Source: Cyanobacteria bacterium MH1_Bin12
GTDB lineage: Bacteria > Cyanobacteriota > Cyanobacteriia > Cyanobacteriales > Cyanobacteriaceae
Length of the DNA: 35,602 nucleotides
Reading direction: 5' to 3'
NCBI GenBank assembly: GCA_011088145.1
Contig: JAALKG010000010.1
Span: forward strand, 1-35,602
Program-made: the position numbers and the translations under genes
Part shown: piece by piece, positions 8,521-17,165 of the stretch
Layout: each line of letters starts with the position of its first letter
Position numbering within the stretch: position 1 is the first letter of the stretch
Notes under the pieces: generated by a model
Databases searched by the model: none
Seen by the model: the letters and a program-made list of their open reading frames with translations, nothing else
Told to the model about the DNA's origin: nothing

Positions 8521-8745
8521 TTCAAATAGACAGATATACCAAGGAAAGGAAAGTAACTTTAACTGTTGCCATTGTTCTTAATAAACTTCTACTTTTACAT
8601 GGTAATTTTGTAACTTATTAGCAGGACAATTAATATTTAAAAATAAGGAAACTCGATGTTGATTTTGACGAATCAATAGAGGAAAATATTTTCCTACCCA
8701 TTAAATATAAATTTCCTTTGATTTATGGGTTTTAAAAATCTTCAT
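8512..8745 (-). pseudogene. Possible decayed open reading frame with two internal TAA codons
   Basis: On the minus strand, an ATG at 8745 opens a frame of 78 codons. It is interrupted by TAA after MKIFKTHKSKEIYI and again after a 40-codon block that begins WVGKYFPLLIRQNQHR and ends KVEVY. A final block, EQWQQLKLLSFPWYICLFES, then runs to a TAG inside the edge of repeat E copy 1. The blocks have protein-like composition (Trp, Cys, Pro, His and mixed charge), and all lie in one frame. That is the reason for listing it. I cannot name a family, and chance cannot be excluded. The rest of the 8200-8843 gap holds repeat E and otherwise nothing recognisable. Confidence 0.25.
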
Positions 8746-8843
8746 ATCATCAATGTTCTCTTAAGATTTTGCTAACCAACTGCTCAATATGCGATCGTAA
8801 TATAGAATAAAGTCTTGATTAAAAATAAATTATAGGACACGAA

Positions 8844-9629
8844 ATGGAAATTATTACTGGTTTATTAACGATTCTAATATCAGTATTATCTGTTGGTGGA
8901 ATAGTTATTGATAAAGTGATAACGAAGGTAATAGAAAAAGAATCGGAAAATATAGAGCAAGTAGATGTAAGAGTAAATGCCGTACCTACTCATAAACTAT
9001 TGAAAGGAAAAAGTGATGGAATTAAACTTAATTTACAAGGATGGGAAATTAGAGAAAATATTCGTCTTGAATTATTACAGTTAGAAACGGATAAATTCCA
9101 ATTAAATTTACCTAAACTGCGAAATTTATCCAAGACAAAAGGAAAAAATTGGCAAGAAGTATTCGATACACCTTTTAATATGGGATGGCGTGTCATTCTG
9201 ACAGAAGAAGACTTAAATAATATATTTCTTTCTCAACAAGTTCAATCTACTATTCAAAAAATCTCAGAAGATAATTCTAGAATTGAAATAATTAATCTAA
9301 ATTTTGATTTTCAGTCCCAAAATAGACTGGTTTTAGAAGGTAAACTCAAATTAGCATTTCGTGGAGAAGAGGAATTAGACGTTCGTTTACAATTTGATTT
9401 AGACTTGACCAAAGGTCATAAATTTAAAATTAAAGAAATTCAAGGAACATTAAATAATCGAAAACTATCATCTAAACTATTACAGGGCTTTGCTAATAAT
9501 ATAAATGATAATTTAGATTTACAATTATTAGAAAAATCAGGTGTTACCCTAAGACTATTACAATTTGATATAAATGAAGATGATATAACGGTAGCTGGAT
9601 TTATCCATGTCAAACCAAAATCTCCATAA
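8844..9629 (+). CDS. DUF2993 (LmeA-like) lipid-binding family protein
   Basis: This 261-residue protein resembles the DUF2993 family that is common in cyanobacteria and actinobacteria. It begins with one hydrophobic segment (GLLTILISVLSVGGIVI, residues about 5-21), likely a membrane anchor or uncleaved signal. A long beta-rich domain follows, built of alternating hydrophobic strands (for example INLNFDFQSQNRLVLEGKLKL), which is the look of a tubular lipid-binding (BPI/LmeA-like) fold. The mycobacterial member LmeA binds phosphoinositides in the periplasm; the cyanobacterial role is not established. The start has AGGA about 9 nt upstream. The GerMN gene follows after 43 bp on the same strand, so the two may form an operon. 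Confidence 0.75.
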   Translation: MEIITGLLTILISVLSVGGIVIDKVITKVIEKESENIEQVDVRVNAVPTHKLLKGKSDGIKLNLQGWEIRENIRLELLQLETDKFQLNLPKLRNLSKTKGKNWQEVFDTPFNMGWRVILTEEDLNNIFLSQQVQSTIQKISEDNSRIEIINLNFDFQSQNRLVLEGKLKLAFRGEEELDVRLQFDLDLTKGHKFKIKEIQGTLNNRKLSSKLLQGFANNINDNLDLQLLEKSGVTLRLLQFDINEDDITVAGFIHVKPKSP

Positions 9630-9672
9630 ATATTAACCAACATAAATTATATTGTGAGTAACCGATAAAATT

Positions 9673-10254
9673 ATGGTAGAAGATAAAAAACCAAACTCTT
9701 TAGTTTCAAGTAAAATAATCGCTTCTATTGCCGCTGCTGTCTTGGCAGGTGGTGGTTTTGCCGCATGGTACACTTATAATGGTTTTCAGAAACAAAATCA
9801 GACTAACAATCCTGACAAACATGGATTAATTAACAATCATGGTCAGAAGCAACAAGAAGTTTCAATTTATTTACTGAATGATAATTTGGAGATTGTTCCC
9901 CATAAAATTGCAGTAAAATTAGAACAAACACAAGAAGAGATTTTAAATAGTACTTTTAATCATTTATTGACAGAGAATAAAGATGATACGGCAATTCCGA
10001 TGGAAACTAAGCTAATTTCTTTGAATATTAAACAAGATGGTATTCATATTGATTTATCCTCTGAGTTCACTGAAGGTGGTGGTTCTAGTTCTATGATTGG
10101 ACGTTTAGGTCAAATTGTTTATACGGCTAGTTCTTTAGATGAAAATGCTCCTATTTGGATTAGTGTTGATGGGCAATCTTTGGAAGTTTTAGGTGGTGAA
10201 GGTGTTATGGTTGAACAACCAATGACGAGGAAATTATTTGCCGAATCTTTTTGA
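9673..10254 (+). CDS. GerMN domain-containing membrane-anchored protein
   Basis: This 193-residue protein has one N-terminal membrane segment (residues about 12-30, IIASIAAAVLAGGGFAAWYTY), a short hydrophilic linker, and then a GerMN domain at about residues 58-185. That domain is recognisable from VSIYLLNDN, TKLISLNIKQDGIHIDLSSEF, the Gly/Ser-rich SEFTEGGGSSSMIGRLGQIVYT and the downstream WISVDGQSLEVLGGEG. The topology places the domain outside the cytoplasmic membrane. GerMN domains occur in sporulation lipoproteins and in cyanobacterial cell-wall-associated proteins; the biochemical role is unknown. It follows the DUF2993 gene closely, which suggests a shared envelope function. A GC-richer hairpin lies about 75 bp downstream. 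Confidence 0.85.
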   Translation: MVEDKKPNSLVSSKIIASIAAAVLAGGGFAAWYTYNGFQKQNQTNNPDKHGLINNHGQKQQEVSIYLLNDNLEIVPHKIAVKLEQTQEEILNSTFNHLLTENKDDTAIPMETKLISLNIKQDGIHIDLSSEFTEGGGSSSMIGRLGQIVYTASSLDENAPIWISVDGQSLEVLGGEGVMVEQPMTRKLFAESF

Positions 10255-10320
10255 TTGTGACTTTCGTTAATTAATAAATGTATTCTAATTTTTTATGGTC
10301 ATGTCAAACAATTGACAATG

Positions 10321-10350
10321 AGCCGTTACCTCTACCTGAAGATAGAGGCT
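10321..10350. other. Hairpin in an intergenic region, terminator or IS200/IS605 end relic
   Basis: CCTCTA (10329-10334) and TAGAGG (10343-10348) form a stem around the loop CCTGAAGA, inside AGCCGTTACCTCTACC and GATAGAGGCTTATGTCC. The form resembles the sub-terminal hairpins of IS200/IS605 elements, but no tnpA or tnpB is nearby. It could also be a terminator for the DUF2993-GerMN unit, although no clean T-tract follows directly. Confidence 0.3.
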
Positions 10351-10427
10351 TATGTCCCAATTTTCTTTGGTAATTTAAGATAATCTAATCAAATTTTGAA
10401 TCCTGAAATAATTTTTTGTTATAACTA

Positions 10428-11570
10428 ATGATATTAAGTAAATCGGTTCGTTTTTTAGTGGGATTTATTTTCTTTTTGGTATTTATATTAATCACTACTG
10501 ATTCTAATGTATTGGCGGCACAAGAGAGGCTATTTTTAGATTTAAATTTAGAATTTTTAGGAGAATATGAACTAACTAATAATGACTATCAAAATACTAA
10601 AATTGGAGGATTTTCTGGGATTACTTACGATCGCAAAAAAAATCAATATTATGTAATTTCTGACGATCGCTCTTCTTTTTCTCCTGCTCGTTTTTATACC
10701 TTAAAAATCGATATTAAAAACAATAAAATTAGTAATATTAATATTAAAAATGTTACTTTTTTAAAAAATCAAAAAGGTGATAATTATCCGATAAATACCA
10801 TCGACACAGAAGGTATTGCTTTAAGCCCAAAAAATACATTATTTATTAGTAGTGAAGGAGTAGCAAATAAAGAAATATCACCTTTTATTAAAGAATTTGA
10901 CTTAGAAGGTAACTTTTTAAAAACAGTCAGAATACCCAATAGATATATTCCCAAAATAGCAGAGAAAAAAGGCATCGAAAATAATTTAGGTTTTGAATCT
11001 TTGACCATTAAAGCTAATGGATTTATGCCACAAGATCCTTTTCGTTTATTTACAGTAACGGAATCGGCTCTTGTTCAAGATATTGATATAGAAAATCCTG
11101 ACACGTTTAACCGTAGTCGTTTGATGCATTATGTCATTAATCCTTTTGGTGAACCAACACTAGTCGCAGAACATTTATATAAGATTGATAATCCATCTTT
11201 TGGTACTTTATATCATGGTATTCCTGATTTATTTGCCCTACCTCAAGAAGGATATTTGTTAAGTATAGAACGCTCTTTTGGCATGAAAGGATATGGAGTG
11301 AAAATTTTTCAAATAGTAATGGCAAATGCTAGCGATATTTCTTCTCAAAAAAGTTTAGCTGGTAATATTGAAAATATTTCTCCTATCAAAAAACAATTAC
11401 TATTAGATTTAGGGAAATTAGACATTGAATTAGATAATTTAGAAGGAATTAGTTTTGGTCCTCGTTTACCTGATGGTAGTCAAAGTTTAATCCTAATTAG
11501 TGATAATAATTTTGCGGAAAAAGGAGAACAAAAAAATCAATTTTTATTATTTAAATTAACAGGTTTATAA
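10428..11570 (+). CDS. Esterase-like activity of phytase family protein, secreted
   Basis: This 380-residue protein has a signal peptide (residues 1-30, MILSKSVRFLVGFIFFLVFI, ending near VLAAQ), then a single large domain of the phytase-like esterase family. Conserved blocks are GGFSGITYDRKKNQYYVISD near residue 62, DTEGIALSPKNTLFISSEG, NNLGFESLTI and the closing DNLEGISFGPRLPDGSQSLI followed by LISDNNF. These fit a periplasmic beta-propeller that binds metal and may hydrolyse phosphoesters. Substrate and even enzymatic activity are unproven for most cyanobacterial members. Length is normal. cinA begins 31 bp downstream on the same strand, so they may share a transcript, though no functional link is evident. 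Confidence 0.85.
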   Translation: MILSKSVRFLVGFIFFLVFILITTDSNVLAAQERLFLDLNLEFLGEYELTNNDYQNTKIGGFSGITYDRKKNQYYVISDDRSSFSPARFYTLKIDIKNNKISNINIKNVTFLKNQKGDNYPINTIDTEGIALSPKNTLFISSEGVANKEISPFIKEFDLEGNFLKTVRIPNRYIPKIAEKKGIENNLGFESLTIKANGFMPQDPFRLFTVTESALVQDIDIENPDTFNRSRLMHYVINPFGEPTLVAEHLYKIDNPSFGTLYHGIPDLFALPQEGYLLSIERSFGMKGYGVKIFQIVMANASDISSQKSLAGNIENISPIKKQLLLDLGKLDIELDNLEGISFGPRLPDGSQSLILISDNNFAEKGEQKNQFLLFKLTGL

Positions 11571-11601
11571 AGTCATAAATAATTAACTATCAACTATCAT
11601 C

Positions 11602-12879
11602 ATGAGTGCCGAAATTATTTGCATTGGAACAGAATTATTGTTAGGGGATATATTAAATGGAAATGCCCGATATTTAGCTCAAGAATTAGCTAGTTTAGGT
11701 ATTCCTCATTATTATCAAAACGTTGTTGGTGATAACTTAAACCGAATTCATGGGGTGATTGAAATAGCTTACAAACGATCGCAAATTCTTATTTTTACAG
11801 GTGGTTTAGGCCCTACTCCTGATGATTTAACCACAGAAGCGATCGCCTCTTTTTTTGATGGTACATTAGAAAGTCAACCTGAATTAATAGCAGACATCAA
11901 AGAAAAATTTGCATCCAGAGCTAGAGAAATGAGTGAAAATAACCTCAAACAAGCTTTGATTCCTCAAGGTGCAGATGTTTTACCAAATATAACAGGTACT
12001 GCCCCTGGGATTATCTGGCAACCTTTCAAAGGAGAAAAAGATCATCCTCAACAACAGTTAACGATTTTGACTTTCCCCGGTGTACCATCGGAGATGAAAC
12101 AAATGTGGCAAGATACGGCGGTACCTTTTCTGAAAACTCAAGGATGGGGAGAGGAGATTATTTATAGTCGCATGATGCGTTTTCGAGGTATTGGAGAATC
12201 TAATTTAGCTCAAAAAGTTAATCATTTTTTTGATTTAACTAGTCCCACCGTTGCCCCTTATGCTTCTATGGGTGAAGTTCGATTAAGAGTTGCCGCTAAA
12301 GCCAAAACACTTGAATTAGCCGAAAAATTAATTAATCCTGTGGCTGAACAAATAAAAGCGATCGCAGGAGATGACTATTTTGGAGATAATGAAGATACGA
12401 TAGCTTCTGTTGTTGGTAAATTGTTAACCCAGAAAAGACAAACTATTAGTGTCGCTGAATCTTGTACAGGAGGAGGCTTAGGTGCAATGTTAACCGAAGT
12501 TGCTGGTAGTTCAACTTATTTTGATGGTGGTGTGATTGCTTACAGTAATCAAGTTAAAATTGCTCAATTGGGTGTTTGCTCTCAAACTTTAGATCAATAT
12601 GGTGCTGTCTCTCCTCAAGTAGCAGAAGAAATGGCAAAAGGAATTCAACAAAAAATGAATACCGATTGGAGTATCAGTGTCACAGGTATTGCTGGCCCTG
12701 ATGGAGGTACTGAAGAAAAACCCGTGGGTTTAGTATATGCTGCCATAGCAAGTCCTGATGGACAGGTAAAAAGTTACGAATTCAAATTAGGTCAAAAAAG
12801 AGGTCGTGCAGGAATTCGTTATTTAACAGCTTGTTATGCTTTGGATAAGTTGCGAAGACAAATAATGCTGATGAATTAA
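11602..12879 (+). CDS. cinA: CinA family protein (NMN deamidase / ADP-ribose pyrophosphatase type)
   Basis: This 425-residue cytoplasmic protein has both CinA domains. The N-terminal molybdopterin-binding-like domain shows IGTELLLGDILNGNARYLAQ, the loop FTGGLGPTPDDLTTEAIA and FPGVPSEMKQMW. The C-terminal CinA/PncC domain begins near residue 270, with SVAESCTGGGLGAMLTEVAG carrying the catalytic serine region, then GGVIAYSNQVK and SVTGIAGPDGGTEEKPVG. The family acts in pyridine nucleotide salvage, with the C-terminal domain deamidating nicotinamide mononucleotide. In some bacteria it is induced with competence genes. Length and start are normal. Its last codons overlap the convergent GNAT gene by 4 bp. 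Confidence 0.95.
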   Translation: MSAEIICIGTELLLGDILNGNARYLAQELASLGIPHYYQNVVGDNLNRIHGVIEIAYKRSQILIFTGGLGPTPDDLTTEAIASFFDGTLESQPELIADIKEKFASRAREMSENNLKQALIPQGADVLPNITGTAPGIIWQPFKGEKDHPQQQLTILTFPGVPSEMKQMWQDTAVPFLKTQGWGEEIIYSRMMRFRGIGESNLAQKVNHFFDLTSPTVAPYASMGEVRLRVAAKAKTLELAEKLINPVAEQIKAIAGDDYFGDNEDTIASVVGKLLTQKRQTISVAESCTGGGLGAMLTEVAGSSTYFDGGVIAYSNQVKIAQLGVCSQTLDQYGAVSPQVAEEMAKGIQQKMNTDWSISVTGIAGPDGGTEEKPVGLVYAAIASPDGQVKSYEFKLGQKRGRAGIRYLTACYALDKLRRQIMLMN

Positions 12880-13415
12880 TCATTTCCATAAGGTGGAATA
12901 TCAGAAAATACTAATTGCATTATTACCACGTCTTGCCATTTACCTTGACTAAAACCAACTTCTTTTTGAGTACCAACTATCTCAAAACCAAATTTTTGAT
13001 GGAATTGAATACTTTTTTGATTGCAACCTAATATTTTGGCAACTACATGATGATAGCCAAACTGTTTGACCTTTTCTAGTAAGTGGTGTTGCAGTAATTT
13101 ACCGTAACCGTTACCAATGTGAGCAAAATCAAAATAAACGGAAGTTTCACAACAAACTATATAGCCTAATCGATCGCTATAACGTTTTATACTACCCCAA
13201 CCAATGACGTTATTTTCTTTTTCGGCGACTAAATAAGTTTCACGCTCATTAAATTTACTAACAATGGCTTTCATCTCTTTGATAGAATAAGGATGACCAT
13301 CAAAAGTACTGCCACCATGGGCTATATGTTGATTATAAATTGAAGCGATCGTCATAAGATCATCTTCAACAAAAGTTCTAATTTTAATTGGGAGAGAATC
13401 AGGGGATTGTAACAA
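12876..13415 (-). CDS. GNAT N-acetyltransferase, phosphinothricin acetyltransferase-like
   Basis: This 179-residue enzyme of the GCN5-related acetyltransferase fold transfers acetyl from acetyl-CoA to an amine. IASIYNQHIAHGGSTFDGHP is typical of the PAT/MnaT subgroup. The acetyl-CoA loop is at HIGNGYGKLLQHHLLEK (a variant of Q/RxxGxG/A), and the C-terminal FHQKFGFEIVGTQKEVGF closes the fold. The natural substrate may be an amino-acid analogue such as methionine sulfoximine, but this is unproven. The frame opens at TTG (13415), and no ATG lies upstream of the first beta strand (IKIRTFVEDD), so a non-ATG start is likely. It is convergent with cinA, with a 4-bp overlap of the 3' ends. Confidence 0.85.
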   Translation of the reverse strand: MLQSPDSLPIKIRTFVEDDLMTIASIYNQHIAHGGSTFDGHPYSIKEMKAIVSKFNERETYLVAEKENNVIGWGSIKRYSDRLGYIVCCETSVYFDFAHIGNGYGKLLQHHLLEKVKQFGYHHVVAKILGCNQKSIQFHQKFGFEIVGTQKEVGFSQGKWQDVVIMQLVFSDIPPYGND

Positions 13416-13563
13416 GGAACGAAGGTAGATAATTTAGTTATGGTTAGTTTAGATAAAATTATAAATTACAACGACAATTTCACGACCCTCAAATTATTGT
13501 CATCGGAAAATTTAATACCAAATCCTATTGTGAAAATATTTCGATAAAAATCGATCAAACTTT

Positions 13564-13591
13564 GTAGAGACAAGGCATGCCTTGTCTCCAC
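13564..13591. repeat. Palindromic interspersed repeat
   Basis: A perfect 22-bp palindrome occupies 13567-13588 (half-site GAGACAAGGCA). It extends to a 28-bp imperfect one framed by GTA and CAC. It belongs in form to the GTAGAGACNNNNCATG palindromes scattered through many cyanobacterial genomes. It would fold into a strong RNA hairpin. It lies upstream of the GNAT gene and downstream of the MscS gene, and could help end transcription of the latter, although no T-run follows. Confidence 0.65.
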
Positions 13592-13605
13592 ATTAATACC
13601 CCATA

Positions 13606-13784
13606 TAGGGCTTGGGCGAAAAAGTCAAAAATTGCGGATAATTGAAAATTGCGGTCAGAACCCGCGGAATTTTTAATCTGCAAGGGAAGGCTGACCAAGA
13701 GGAGAATTGAGAATGGGAATTTGGGGTTATTTTTGGTATTTTTTAGCTGTTAAGCATTATTCGTAAAGGTTTCATATTTATTCA
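13606..13784. repeat. Interspersed repeat E, copy 2, with a 65-bp internal insertion
   Basis: This is the second copy of repeat E, in the opposite orientation to 8384-8512. It reads TAGGGCTTGGGCGAAAAAGT onward and ends near TTTATTCA at 13784. Relative to copy 1 it carries 65 extra bases (13646-13710), bounded by AATTGA on both sides, with an inner GGTCAG...CTGACC inverted pair. Its far end (13778-13784) reaches into the stop codon and the adjacent Glu codon of the MscS gene. Between this and the GNAT gene lie only the palindrome and AT-rich DNA. Confidence 0.7.
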
Positions 13785-15691
13785 TCAACATAAAAACGGT
13801 AGAACAAATATTTATCCATAAAGGGGTGCTCATCTGTGACGTGGTGAATGATTTTTTTCTCAATTAAAATTTGTCCTAATTCAGTGGCTTCCTCTCTCTC
13901 ATAATCATAATTTTTAATGAACCAATCTACTAATTCTTGACCAATAAAACAGCTTTCATAGACATTTAAACGATAACGACGATCGAGTATTTTGATCCCA
14001 TTTTCGCCACGAATTTTAATAATTAAATTTTCAATCCCTTCATCAGTTAATTTATCCTCCAAATCAGTTAAGAAAATATTTGTATCTTCTTCTATCACTT
14101 CCATATCTTCTAAGTCATATTTTGTCTGCATATCGGGTGAAATTCCTTGTTTTTCAAGCCAAATTTCGATCGCTTTATCTAATTTAGGCGATCGTAAATT
14201 AAGATCTCTTTGAGGGAAAGGAATCTCAATTTCATGGCGATATAAACTCGCAGCAATACGATAATTAAGTTCACTTATTAACTGTAATTGCTTGGATGGT
14301 TCATCAATCCAAACACAAACTTGAAAATTCAAGGAACTGTCTGCAAACTCTTTAAACCAAATTTGAGGACGAGGGGTTAATAACACATCAGGATGACTTT
14401 TGACGGCCTCTAATAAAGCCCGTCTTACTTTTTTCATATTCGAGCCATAAGCAACACCAATGGGAATTCTTAAGCGAGAAACAGAATCTCCATAATTCCA
14501 ATTTATAACATCATTTTCCACAAAACGAGAATTAGGAATAATAATCGATACTTTATCCATTGTCTTAATGACAGTACTACGAGAACCAATTTTTTGAACT
14601 TTTCCTTGCCAATCCCCCACCTTAATAAAATCCCCTATTTGTATGGGACGTTCTATAACAATAATTAAACCACTAATAAAATTATTGGCAATATTTTGTA
14701 AACCAAAACCAATTCCAACCCCTAAAACACTAACTAAAATAGCTAAAGAACTAACATCAAATCCCCAAATTTGCCAGAGAATAATTATTGCTAAAAAACT
14801 GAGAATATATTGAAGAATAATAGTTATAACATCTTGTAAAGCTCTATTTGCTCCTGTTTTACTTAAAATAGTTTGTTTTAATAAAACCGTAAAAATGCGA
14901 ATTATAAACCATAAAGCAATGGTAAAAATTAACAGTAATAATAAATCGATTGCAGAGTATTCACTTTCACCTAAACTCAAAATATTACTATCAAGAGTTT
15001 GGTAAATTTGATAACGGATAGTGCGAACTAAGGGAAAAACTTCACTGGTATAAAATAAAACCCAAATCCAAACTCCTACTTGTAGAGCAAAAAGTGTTAA
15101 ATTCCAAACAATTTTAAAAGGGGTTTCTAAATTATAAACAGGAGAAGATGGATTTTTGAGTAACCATGCTAATTTAATAATGCAAAACTTACCGAAAAAA
15201 TAGAGAAAAATATTAAAAATAACAGCAAAAATAACTGCTAAAAAAGTTTTTAATAAATGATTTAATATATAGTTATAAGAACGTTGCTTTCTACCTTGAA
15301 TTACATTGTTTTGTAAAATATTTCGCCAAACTTGTGCTTGTTCTTCGATCGTCGTTCCTGAGATTACATCTGATTTAGTTACATTCAAAATATGCTTATT
15401 ATCAGCAAGATTACGAATAACAGTTTGCTCATTTTCCACAAACACTTGTAAACTTAATTTTTGTGAACTATTTACTTGTTCGAGTAAGTTAGAATTAATT
15501 AGTTCTGCCCTTTCTTGAGCTGTAAAATTTTCAATACTACCTACTTTAAATAAATATTTTCCATCCAAAACAATTATAGCTTTTTGTTTGACTTGAATCG
15601 GAGTATCTTGAGCAAAACTATCACCATTAAGTGATAAAAAACAGATTAATAACACTGTTAACAAAAATTTTAAAGTTTGTTGGATTTTCAT
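13778..15691 (-). CDS. MscS-type mechanosensitive channel fused to a C-terminal DEP domain
   Basis: This 637-residue inner-membrane protein has a signal peptide (residues 1-28, ending DSFAQ), a periplasmic region of about 115 residues and several membrane segments (about residues 145-330). An MscS core follows: pore helix VLGVGIGFGLQNIANNFISG, beta domain PIQIGDFIKVGDWQGKVQKI, then IIPNSRFVENDVINW and the mixed alpha/beta vestibule. About 95 residues at the C-terminus (SCFIGQELVDWFIKNYDYER and ILIEKKIIHHVTDEHPFMD) look like a DEP domain, which in other proteins binds membranes or partner proteins. Opening under membrane tension would release solutes on osmotic downshock, and the DEP part could tune gating or location. 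The stop codon lies in repeat E copy 2, so the end may have been altered. Confidence 0.85.
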   Translation of the reverse strand: MKIQQTLKFLLTVLLICFLSLNGDSFAQDTPIQVKQKAIIVLDGKYLFKVGSIENFTAQERAELINSNLLEQVNSSQKLSLQVFVENEQTVIRNLADNKHILNVTKSDVISGTTIEEQAQVWRNILQNNVIQGRKQRSYNYILNHLLKTFLAVIFAVIFNIFLYFFGKFCIIKLAWLLKNPSSPVYNLETPFKIVWNLTLFALQVGVWIWVLFYTSEVFPLVRTIRYQIYQTLDSNILSLGESEYSAIDLLLLLIFTIALWFIIRIFTVLLKQTILSKTGANRALQDVITIILQYILSFLAIIILWQIWGFDVSSLAILVSVLGVGIGFGLQNIANNFISGLIIVIERPIQIGDFIKVGDWQGKVQKIGSRSTVIKTMDKVSIIIPNSRFVENDVINWNYGDSVSRLRIPIGVAYGSNMKKVRRALLEAVKSHPDVLLTPRPQIWFKEFADSSLNFQVCVWIDEPSKQLQLISELNYRIAASLYRHEIEIPFPQRDLNLRSPKLDKAIEIWLEKQGISPDMQTKYDLEDMEVIEEDTNIFLTDLEDKLTDEGIENLIIKIRGENGIKILDRRYRLNVYESCFIGQELVDWFIKNYDYEREEATELGQILIEKKIIHHVTDEHPFMDKYLFYRFYVDE

Positions 15692-15933
15692 TTAATTTGG
15701 TCAACTTTTGTTAACGTAAATATTGGTGAATTTGGGTTACGAATTCTTTCTTTAAAAGACTTAAATAATATAATTTATATTTTTAATTAATAAAACTATT
15801 AACTTTGAAAATATATGAATTTTAAACTAATACTTTAATATTATAAAATTGTCAATTAATAATTATTAATTATCTCAATAGCTTTTGAGCGTAAGTTAAA
15901 ATTATTATTGTTGTAAATGAGTATTTATAAATT

Positions 15934-16419
15934 ATGTCAGATTATTTTGATTGTCCCATTTGTGGTGAAAAAGTATCCGTCAAAGCTAAATTTTGTCCTG
16001 AATGTGGTTCGGATGAACAAACAGGGTGGTCTGAAGCCGCTGACTATATTCATCTTTTACCAGATAAATATGATCGTGATGTCACGAAGGAATCTCCAAC
16101 GTTACAATCTTGGTTTAAACAATGGGGAATATTAATAATTTTAGTGATGATTACGGGTTTCGTTACAGCTTCTATTGGCTCATTTTTTGCTATAGTTGCT
16201 TTGATAATCATTGGAATTCTGTATTTGGTTACAGAAATTTATCCTAAAACAGCGTATGCACAGGAAAAAATTCTTTATAGAAAACTGTTGCAAAAAACAA
16301 AAGGTAACTCACAATTAGCAAATCGATTAATTCAGCTAGAACGAGAACGCACAGGTGAGGCTAGTCAGTTAGAATTAATAAAAGATGCGATCGCTCGATG
16401 GGAAAAAGATAATAAATAG
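15934..16419 (+). CDS. Zinc-ribbon membrane protein
   Basis: This 161-residue protein opens with a zinc ribbon (C7, C10, C21 and C24 in CPICGEKVSVKAKFCPECG). A linker with WSEAADYIHLLPDKYD follows, then two adjacent hydrophobic segments (about residues 70-105), and a hydrophilic helical tail with many Glu, Arg and Gln. The layout fits a cytoplasmic zinc finger and tail held at the membrane by a hairpin. Homologues are annotated only as zinc-ribbon proteins, and no activity is known to me. The ATG at 15934 is chosen because the ribbon follows at once; an overlapping frame starting at 15917 is spurious. Both flanking genes are on the minus strand. Confidence 0.75.
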   Translation: MSDYFDCPICGEKVSVKAKFCPECGSDEQTGWSEAADYIHLLPDKYDRDVTKESPTLQSWFKQWGILIILVMITGFVTASIGSFFAIVALIIIGILYLVTEIYPKTAYAQEKILYRKLLQKTKGNSQLANRLIQLERERTGEASQLELIKDAIARWEKDNK

Positions 16420-16469
16420 AGACTATATCACAATCAGCTATTATTCGTTCTGAATTTTAGGTCAATAGT

Positions 16470-17165
16470 CTACTTTAAACGAGTCGGCATCGCTTTTATG
16501 GTGATCATCTCGGGCATATCTTGATCGACCGTTGCGATCGACTTCGCATACCAATTAGCACAAGGAAATGCGGTGATACCATGGGCGAAGACACTACATA
16601 AAACCGTAATTACCATCGTTGTGAAAATAATTCCATTACCCACAACACTTTCTTGTTCTAAAACTAATAAACCATACAATACTGAGGCGATACCTCGAGG
16701 GCCAAACCAACCGAGGAATAAAATTGTGTCTTGACGAAGCTTCATCCCTTTACAGCTAATTGCCACCCCCAACATTCGCACTAAAGTTAAGCTAAGTATC
16801 CCATAAAGCCAGATATGCCAATTACCCAAACTCAAGGCAGGAAAAACCATGGTTGAACCATAAATCATAAAAATGAGTAACACCAACAGTTGTCCTTCCG
16901 CTTCTCCAAATTCATACAAGCATTCACAGATAGATTTGGCGGTATTACCTAAGGTTAAACCAGCACAAAAAGCCCCAATAAAACCATTTCCACCTACTAA
17001 TTCCGCTAGAGAATAAGCGAGTAATGCCAGTCCTAAAACTGATAAATCTTCAAAACTATGATTCATCCATTTGCGATCGACACTTTTGGTAATTAACCAA
17101 CCTCCAATATAACCTACTGCCACGCCGACGATCGGGCCTAAAATAATTTGTTTAGCACTAAAACG
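16470..17165 (-). pseudogene. Na+/H+ antiporter (CPA1/NhaP-like), 5'-truncated
   Basis: What remains is the C-terminal half of a cation:proton antiporter, about 230 codons with roughly seven membrane segments. Family blocks are FIGAFCAGLTLGN, LVLLIFMIYGSTM and GWFGPRGIASVLYGLLVLEQ, the last being the NhaP-type GPRG region. Full-length relatives have about 400 residues or more. Protein-like sequence can be followed upstream to RFSAKQIILGPIVG, then ends abruptly at the inverted-repeat element (17165 onward), so the first five or six helices are gone. A GTG at 17123 could start a fragment, but half an antiporter is unlikely to work. The same element truncates the neighbouring Rieske-TPP gene, so one deletion event probably removed the ends of both. 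Confidence 0.8.

Noticed and set aside
10321-10350. Intact IS200/IS605 element
   Set aside because: Only one hairpin is present, and neither tnpA, tnpB nor a second end is nearby.
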